64,000 bases of DNA, taken from assembly GCF_030445035.2 (NCBI RefSeq), contig NC_080678.1, forward strand, positions 60,093,087 to 60,157,086. The letters are read 5' to 3'. Source of the stretch: Dasypus novemcinctus (lineage: Eukaryota; Chordata; Mammalia; Cingulata; Dasypodidae). The first letter of the stretch is position 1. The number at the start of each line of letters is the position of its first letter. Positions 57,050-64,000 of this stretch are shown here, one piece after another. Under the pieces are notes generated by a model. The model was not told the origin of the DNA, did not search any database, and worked only from the letters and a program-made list of their open reading frames with translations. A program made the position numbers and the translations under genes.

Positions 57050-57120
57050 CTATTCAGAGTCCATATTATAAATGAGAAAAGGGTGGCTCAGAAAAGTGAG
57101 GTCACTCCTGGGGGTGACCC
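57050..57120 (-). repeat. Possible MIR SINE fragment
   Basis: 'ccatattataaatgagaaaa', 'gggtggctcagaaaagtgag' and 'gtcactcctgggggtga' resemble the reverse MIR core. Confidence 0.45.
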
Positions 57121-58039
57121 ATGCAGTAGGGGTCAGAGCAGACTCTTACCTGGCCCCTAAGTGGTCCAAGCAGGTGCTGATCCATTGGTTCTCATCATCA
57201 ACCTGGTTTGGGCCTTGAATCATCACTTTTTCCTCACATTTATCCATCTCACCAGGGTCCCCCCAGCATCCAGCAGAATATTAGATCAGAATACAGCACT
57301 GACTCCACAGTCAGATCAGACAACCCACATCCTGTGCTTACAGCCCAAGAACTGAGACAATCCCCTAACACAGAGAACCCAACAGCCCATTCCATTTGTC
57401 AGGGATCAGCACAGAGCCCATATCCGACAATGCAGGGGCAGAGTCTAAAGCCCACATCCCCATACCCAGAGCCTGAAAGAGAAACCTACAAGGAGACAAG
57501 ATTGAGGAGTTCAGTTAAACAACCCCAGCTCTGTATATCTCCAGAGATATTGTCCAGAAAAATGAGCTAAACCCCTGGAACCCAGAGGCCAGAAGACCAA
57601 GCCTCACACAGAGCCAGTAACCCTGAGTTCCAGGTTCAATACATACAACCAGAAGCTTCCATTCCAGGGCAGTGAGCTTTCAGCTGAAACACAGCCCAGC
57701 GCCATCCCAGTGGCCAGGGTCAAGCCTCGGCGCCTGGACTCCAGAGACCTGGGACAAAGCTCAGTGCCCAGAGCATAGGAGAGGTTCTTCTCCTTTCCCA
57801 TGAAGAGCCCCAAATCAGAACCCAGAGCGCCAATCACTGAGGGGGGCCCATTGTTCAGAGCCTTCAGCTGAGATCCCAGGACTTTGAGATCTTAGAGACC
57901 AGAGCCCCTGTCCTGGGGACAGGAGTAGGTGTCCTGGAGAAATGGCTGCTGGGGACCGGGCAGCCATTTGGGTGATTTTCAGGCCTTGAGCAGCCCCAGC
58001 CTCCCTGGCCTATTTGTGGATGGTCACAAAGGCCAGGCT
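57121..58039. other. Unassigned GC-richer DNA with 'CCCAGAGCC'-like motifs
   Basis: No gene assigned. From 57,290 to 57,900 short motifs such as 'cacagagcccatatcc', 'acccagagcctgaaag', 'cccagaggccagaaga', 'cacagagccagtaacc', 'acccagagcgccaatc' and 'ttcagagccttcagct' recur irregularly, suggesting a decayed tandem repeat. The 120-codon plus frame at 57,208-57,570 is S/P/Q/T-rich and matches no family I know. Confidence 0.4.
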
Positions 58040-58205
58040 CTTTCCTTCCCTGTGCATTTGCACAAGCTGGTCCCTCTGCCTCGTGTTCCCTTTCTCCTTC
58101 CCTGTCCTTCACATCTCATTTTAAAAGTCACATCCTCTGAGAGGCCTCTCCTGACCACACACGTTCACATGCTCCCGCTGTTATTTTCACTTTCAAACCC
58201 TTGTC
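58040..58205 (+). repeat. L2 LINE fragment
   Basis: 'ctttccttccctgtgcattt', 'gcacaagctggtccctctgc' (family: 'gcacatgctgttccctctgcctgg'), 'ttttaaaagtcacatcctct' and 'gagaggcctctcctgaccac' are L2 landmarks in order. Confidence 0.75.
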
Positions 58206-61200
58206 TGTCTGCTTTACAGCAGTGATTCGTTTTAAGAAAACTGATTAAGATAAGAAACTGATCTTCCCAACCAATAGAATGTGATTCCAGAAGGATGGCT
58301 ATGTTTACCGTTTTGTCCTCACGTCCTGTTATGTCTCTTGCCACAACACAGGTGTGAGGGAACGTGGAATGAAGGAGCAGGGAAGGGGATGTGTAACTTG
58401 TTCTGCCTGTCTTCAACCCGCTGCTGTTCTGATCAAGACCAGCAGAGGGCAGAGCTGCCCCACGCGTTTCTCGCTGAACAGCGAAAGGGTTCCCCCTCAG
58501 CAGTTTTTGCTTGTTCCGCAGGGGAAGATGGGCCTGAGGGCCCAAAGGGCCCTACTCTTCACAAAGTCTCCAGGAGACCATTTAATGAAGGCTTTCTCAC
58601 CATTCTGTGGAGAGGAAAGTCCTGGTCATACTAACAAGCTTTCTCAGGTCCTGGGTATATCTGTGATCCCCTTATTTCCAAGGAAGTGCCCCTTCCTGCT
58701 CTGATGTCAGGAAAGTTCTTTTCTCAGGAGGAAAAGATCATGCACTGGAATGTCATCTCCTATAATGTTCACAGCAAATGCTCTGCCACCAGAGCTATCC
58801 TTATGACTATTTTATTGGTCTGAGAGTAGAGGCCCAGCAAGTTGTGGGCCCAGCAAGTTCTCTGTGAAGAGCATACATGAGTGTAGCATGGAGTTGTGTC
58901 TGATGTTTGTGCATTCTCTGTCTTCCCCTCCCCTGCTTTGAGGGACAGTAGCTGATGCAATGAAAAGATAGGTGGGAGGGTAGGTTAGTCCCACCTGGAA
59001 GGTAGGGAGAAGCAGAAGGGAGCATCAGTCTTAATTGGACTAGGAGCCAATTACTTAGGATCTCAAATGTTTCCCTTGCTGGGAGAGGGTTGAGAACTGT
59101 CCCCTGGATGTGGCCTCCTCAGGGACAACTGCTGAGGATTCCAGACTATGATCTGCCATGGCTCAACCCTCCGTATCTTATGGTTCTAGGCTCCTGTTCA
59201 GGAGCACCCTGATGGATGCCCATCACTGCTCCTCCACCCTCTTTTTGACAAGATTTGGGTGTAGGACCCTTGCCATAAGTGGAGTATGGATATCAGTATT
59301 CTGTCTATTTCTTCTTGGTGAGGAGGACACCATGGCTGCCCTTTGGGCCATTAACCAACCAGAGATACCTCTTACTTTCCAGGGTACTTGGACTTTCTAA
59401 AAAGAATCAGGAATACACACACACACACACACACACATTATGGAGATTTTACAAGCCTGGGCCTCACAATTCATAGATCACCTTCATGTTATACATTCCC
59501 ACACATCCAGATGTTCCTCCAGTCCAAAGTGTATACATATACTATATGCCTACCTACAAAAATTTGGGCTTGAAGAACAGTCAGATGTTCAAATTGACTC
59601 ACATAGTCAGGAACACACGGGAACAAACACAGGCATGCCATGGTACATGAATGTAGTCCCCTTTCTCTCAACTTCCAGATGCAAAAGTCTTTGAGACATA
59701 AAGAGACATGATTATGGCATGCAAATGCCATCAACCACTTTGTGACACTGTAGAGAAGATAGGGCCACATATCTGCCTTGTCACTACTTTCATAAGAATC
59801 AGTTTACATTAAGTTTGGTACAGGTGGTCAATCCTGCCAATTTGTGCAGGCATCTGTCATAGATGAAATGGATGCTAGGGAAAGAGCTAACCACTGGTGA
59901 CTCTAGTCCCCTCCATTGGCTTTTCAGGTGCTAGACACACCTTTCCCTCAGGATTCAAAATGGGAGTGTATCTCTCATAAATTTTCACAAGGCAAGGTGT
60001 CAGGAAGTTCAAGATCAGTCATTATTGCTGATGCCTCCTGACCCCAGATGTGCAAAGACTGACCAAATAGGTCACATATGCCCACTTGAAATATGCTTAC
60101 TATACATGTAAAATGCACAGTGGATTCTGAAGTATTCATTAAAAAAAAGTGACTGAAAAAAATACAAGAATGATGCATTTACATTATGCCTAATTTATAT
60201 ATGTTTGAATATGTATGAATAATGCATATACTTAGATATGTCACAATAATATTTTGAATATGTTGGGTTAAATTTCATTAAAACTAATTTGACATGTCTC
60301 TTTTTACTGTGCTAATGTGGATGCTAGACGACTTAAAATTATGCATTATTAACACTGGATTTCTATTGGACAATAGCACCCTCAAATCTATTATCTCCAA
60401 GCATCACCAGTGGACTCTCTGCCAAGGTCATTTGTCCTCTTCAGGGCAAGTGGTCCCATAACTTCACAGGCAATGATAGAAGTGCACATCCTTGCTGAGT
60501 TCAGGAACTCCAGGCCTAAGGTTCACCCTGAGCTTGAGGATGCGCTGAGCAAGGTGGGCTGTGCTATGACCTCCTTCTTTGTCCTATTCTTGGGAAATGT
60601 CTTTCCAGGTACATTCAATTTAAACTGAAAGCTCCAGAGACTTGTCTTTCCTTGGACATTTGGATATTTTAGAACACAAAACCAGTACTAGGACAATAAC
60701 ATGTTAAAAGTCAGGTCTGAGAGGGTATTGCTCTCACATCACAGAACATTGAGAATAAGGATTGTGGGCCTTTATCAGGAGGGACTTTGGGCCCTTCTGA
60801 AATATTTTCAAAATTCTGGGAATAATGTGTTTATCTATTACTACTGTAATTAGAGATTAAGTTAATATGGGAGGATGCATAGAATGGCATTCCTCTAAGA
60901 GGGACTAGAACTTGTTAAGGTCATGTGACCAAGAAGAGGCCACCTATCTGGAGAACTCTATGGAGCTTCAGGTGGTTGAGTTGAAGACATTCAAGGACTG
61001 AGCTCAAGGGTAATGCCAGTAAGAAGGGCATGCCTGGCACTGGAGGGTCTTTTATACCAGAGACTTATATTTACTGGAAGCTCTCTGAAACAGTACTTGG
61101 ATTCAAAGAACTGTAAAGGAGCATGAACTGAGTCTACATCCATGCTCAGAGCATTGTACTTCCTTATCACTGAGTTCATCCAAGGAACAGAAGAGGAGGC

Positions 61201-61404
61201 AGGAAAGAAGTTGTCCTATTTATTACAAGTGCAGCATTTGGTCAAAAGACTGCCAGTTTATGATGGAAAAAAGAAGAAAAAAATGTGATGCTCTTAATGG
61301 GTTCTAATCATTGGAAATTTAACTCAACTTTATTATCCAAATCTATGAAAATGAATTATCTTAATTAATTTCACTAAAGTACAAGTCTTATAAGTTCTTT
61401 TCAT
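58206..61404. other. Unassigned DNA, no gene recognised
   Basis: Three kilobases in which the only feature I can name is the AC microsatellite. The stretch 58,260-58,700 is GC richer with three overlapping plus/minus frames of 116-126 codons, none with a family motif or splice context. Parts could be diverged LTR or lineage-specific repeats. Confidence 0.4.
59415..59437. repeat. (AC)11 microsatellite
   Basis: Uninterrupted AC dinucleotides, read directly. Confidence 0.95.
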
Positions 61405-61812
61405 CACCTTTTTTTTTATTGTGGTAATACATACATAAGATAAAACTTGTCATTTTAACCGTTTTTAAGTATACAGTTCAGTGGTATTAACTACAATCAC
61501 AGTGTTGAGCAAACATCACTATCTGTTCAAATTTTTCATCACCCCAAACAGAACCTCAGTACCCATTAAGCAATACTCGACACTCTCCTCCTCCCAGATG
61601 CTGGTAATCTCTAATCAACTTTCTGTCTCTATAAATGTGCCTATTCTCTATATTTCACATAAGTAGAATCATACAATATTTGTCCTTTTCCATCTGGTTT
61701 ATTTCACTTAGCATAATATTTTCAAGGTTTAACTATATTATAGTATGTATCAGAATTTCATTCATTTTTTATGGCTGAATAATATTACAATCACGCATAT
61801 ACCACATTTTGT

Positions 61813-61942
61813 TTATCCATTCATCTATTTATGTACACTTTGCTTGTTTCTACCTTTTGACAATTGTGAATGATGCGTTATCCATTCATCTGTTTATGTA
61901 CACTCTGCTTGTTTCTACCTTTTGGCAATTGTGAATGATGCG
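61813..61942. repeat. 65-bp tandem duplication within the L1
   Basis: 61,813-61,877 and 61,878-61,942 are the same 65-base unit, each from 'ttatccattcatct' to 'gtgaatgatgcg', with three differences (A/G, T/C, A/G). It is not part of the usual L1 structure. Confidence 0.95.
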
Positions 61943-62322
61943 ATCAACATTCAAGTACAAGTATCTGTTTGAGACCCTATATTCAATTTTTTTAGATAGA
62001 TTCCACTTATGAGTGGACTCCCAGGGTTATGTGGCAATTTTTTGATTAACATGTTGAAAAACTGCCAAACAGTTTCTCAACTGTACCGTTTTACATTGCC
62101 TACCAGCACTGTAAAAAGAATCTAATTTCTCTGCATCCTCACCAACACTTACTATTTTCCATTTTTAAAAAATTATTGTCATCCTAGTAGGTGAGAAGTG
62201 GTATATCATTGTGACTTTGATTTCCATTTCCCTAATGACTAATGATATTGAACATCTTTTCATGTGCCTATTGGCCATTTGCATATCTTCTTTGGAGAAA
62301 TGTCTAACCAAGTCATTTGCCT

Positions 62323-62514
62323 TTTTTTGGGTTTGTTTTTTCAGGTACTGGGAACTGGGGATCAAATCTGGGACCTTGTATGTGGGAAGCTGATGCTCAA
62401 CAACTGAGCCACATCAGTTTTCCTCAGTTGGTTTTTTCATTCGTTTTGCTTGTTGTTCATTTTTTTGGTTTTTGTGGAAGGTAAGAGCTCAACTGCTTGA
62501 GCAACATCTGCTCC
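62323..62514 (-). repeat. DAS-I dimeric SINE
   Basis: Reverse tRNA-like head 'gtactgggaactggggatca' to 'aactgagccacatcagtttt', a T/G-rich linker and a second partial head 'gtaagagctcaactgcttga' to 'gcaacatctgctcccc'. The host L1 text 'catttgcc' (62,313-62,320) and 'catttgct' (62,515-62,522) flank it as a TSD. Confidence 0.85.
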
Positions 62515-63024
62515 CCATTTGCTCATTTTTAATTGGGTTAGTTGACTTTCATTGATGAGTTGTAGTTCTTTATAGATTCTGGATATTATACCTTCCTCAG
62601 ATTTATGTTTACAAATATTTTCTCACATTCTGTGAGTTGTCTTTTCATTCTTAACACACAAAACTTTTTAGTTTTAAAGAAGTTCAACTTATCTATCTTT
62701 TCTTCTGTTAAGTTTTGGTCTTTGATCCATTTTGAGTTCATTTTTGTATATTATGTATACATAATTATTTTACATGTGGATGTCCATTTTTCTAGCAGCA
62801 TTTGTTGAAGAGAATGTTCTTTCCCACATTGAGTGCTACTGTCACCCTTGTCTAAATCAACTGATCATAGGTGCATGAGTTTATTTCTGGGCTCTAAATT
62901 CTGTTACTGATCATACATATATGCCAGTTACAAACTGTTTTGATTACTGTAGTTTTGTAGTTTTGAACTTGGGAAGTGAGTTCTCCAACTTTATTCTTCT
63001 TCAAGATTGTTTCATTATTTTGGG

Positions 63025-63655
63025 TGTATTAGTCAGCCAAAAGGGTGCTGGTTCAAAGTACCAGAAATCTGTTGATTTTTATAAAAAGTATTTATTTGGG
63101 GTAAAAGCTTACAGTTACAAGGCCCTAAGGAGTCCAACTCAAGATAACATAACATTTCCTCACCCAAAGTCAGTTGCCTGGTATTGGAGTAAGATGGCAG
63201 GCAATATCAGCCTGGCTTCTCCTTCCTTCTTCCTCTTAGGGGTCAGTGGGTTCTAGCTTCTTCTGATCTCAGCTGTAAACTGGCATAGGGCTTGACTGCT
63301 TTGTTCTCTTCAGCTGCAACAATCAGGTGAATGGCTCATCTCTCTTCCTGGGAACGAAGAATCCCGTTCCACATCTATGGAGCTCTCTCTATTCCCATGT
63401 AACTTCTGCTTACATATTTCTGTGGGTATCCTTGATTGAGTGTCCCTTTGTATAGCTCACGAAGGGGACAAGGACTCGACTCAGAGTTGCCCTAATGACA
63501 TGGTCAAATCAGAGCCCTAATCTTAATTTAATCGAAGATATCTCAGCTGAATCTAATACAATCAAAGGTTATCATGCCCAGAGGAACAGCCCAGTTTACA
63601 AATATAATCAATATCTTTTTTTCTTGGAATTCATAAATAATCTCAAACTGCCACA
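63025..63655 (-). mobile_element. MaLR/ERVL-like LTR, lineage family (copy 3)
   Basis: On the minus strand it starts TGTGGCAGTTTGAGATTATT and ends 'cttttggctgactaataca', with AATAAA in the block 'taccccaaataaatac' reversed at 63,090-63,105. It shares both ends with the copies at 6,725 and 42,857. It is inserted in the antisense L1. Internal-type sequence continues to its right, so it is likely the 3' LTR of a longer element. The 111-codon frame at 62,921-63,256 straddles the junction and is not a gene. Confidence 0.8.
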
Positions 63656-64000
63656 CTCCACCCTCTGAATTCCCAAAAAAAAAGGCATTACAAGATTCAA
63701 AAAAACCTTACCCTTTCAGTTAGCAATGCTAAGTACAAAATCATATCACAATCAGTTTATAGAAATACTTTTTCTCTTGGGGCAAAGTCCTGTCTAGCTG
63801 TAGACCTCTGAAACTCACAAAAAAGTTTATCTGCTTCCAATATACAAAGGGGCAGAAAAGGGATAAATATTTGCATTACCATAAGGGGAAACTGGGAGGG
63901 AAAGTGAGTCACAGGTCCCCTACAGCTCTGAAAACCTGTAGGGCATACTTCATTAGATAAGTAGCTGAGAAAGTAGGTATTGAGTAGAGAATACCATATT
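63656..64000 (-). mobile_element. Internal part of the LTR element, runs off window
   Basis: Directly before the LTR on the minus strand is a purine-rich 'gggaattcagagggtggag', as expected of a polypurine tract, preceded by unassigned text with no open frame of note. I infer internal sequence of the same LTR retrotransposon; a second LTR should lie beyond 64,000. Confidence 0.5.

Larger units (their letters stand above)
61405..63024 (-). mobile_element. L1 3' half, antisense
   Basis: Reverse L1: T-run start, 'taacaattgtgaatgatgcg'-type text at 61,858-61,942, 'gagtggactcccagggttat', 'ttgattaacatgttgaaaaa', 'cctagtaggtgagaagtggt', 'gatattgaacatcttttcat', 'ttgatccattttgagttcat', 'gcagcatttgttgaagagaa' and 'gattactgtagttttgtagt' match the 3' region of a mammalian L1 in order. 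It carries a 65-bp tandem duplication (61,813-61,942) and a DAS-I SINE (62,323-62,514), and is cut by an LTR at 63,025. Confidence 0.85.

Noticed and set aside
58281-58704. Overlapping plus-strand frames of 116-117 codons in GC-richer DNA
   Set aside because: No family motif, no clear splice sites, and overlapping frames in three phases, as expected of GC-richer non-coding DNA with few stops.

Overview
This window looks like mammalian nuclear DNA from a xenarthran, most probably an armadillo (Dasypus or a close relative). The strongest evidence is several copies of the tRNA-derived DAS SINEs known from armadillos (long DAS-III type, shorter DAS-II and dimeric DAS-I types). They sit among L1 elements, mammal-wide old repeats (MIR, L2, MER5/hAT, MLT1-type LTRs) and a recurrent LTR family that I place only as MaLR/ERVL-like. 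Family names are recognised from memory of consensus patterns; no database was searched, so repeat edges are approximate unless a target-site duplication (TSD) is quoted.

I find no functional protein-coding gene and no genuine RNA gene. The one host-gene-derived feature is a dead processed pseudogene of the phosphoinositide phosphatase MTMR2 on the minus strand (48,457-52,451). All other long open frames lie inside L1, SINE or simple-sequence DNA.

Layout: 1-8 kb holds scattered MIR, L2, MLT1 and old L1 pieces, one lineage LTR (6,725-7,374) and an ATCT microsatellite. 8.0-10.9 kb is a broken L1 whose two parts face opposite ways. 11.4-13.0 kb is an L2 with a MER5A inserted in its 3' end. 13-20.4 kb is the most repeat-poor part, interrupted mainly by two SINEs. 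20.4-30 kb returns to MIR/L2/LTR/L1 fragments and a run of three SINE modules. 30.4-34.8 kb is an ancient antisense L1 with a younger antisense L1 3' end inside it. 38.7-40.2 kb has two old antisense LTRs.

The most structured part is 41.6-52.5 kb. A single MER5A-type DNA transposon fossil (about 170 bp when joined) has been split twice: first half by a nearly full-length antisense L1 of 6.7 kb (TSD 41,666-41,677 / 48,395-48,406), second by the 4-kb MTMR2 retrocopy. The L1 itself carries an LTR and a DAS-II SINE; the retrocopy carries a short L1 3' end (TSD AAAGACCCAC) and an unexpected inverted copy of 59 bases of its own 3' region. The right end (54-64 kb) has a DAS-III SINE inside a MIR, a long stretch I cannot assign (58.2-61.4 kb), an antisense L1 with a 65-bp tandem duplication, and an antisense LTR element that runs off the window.
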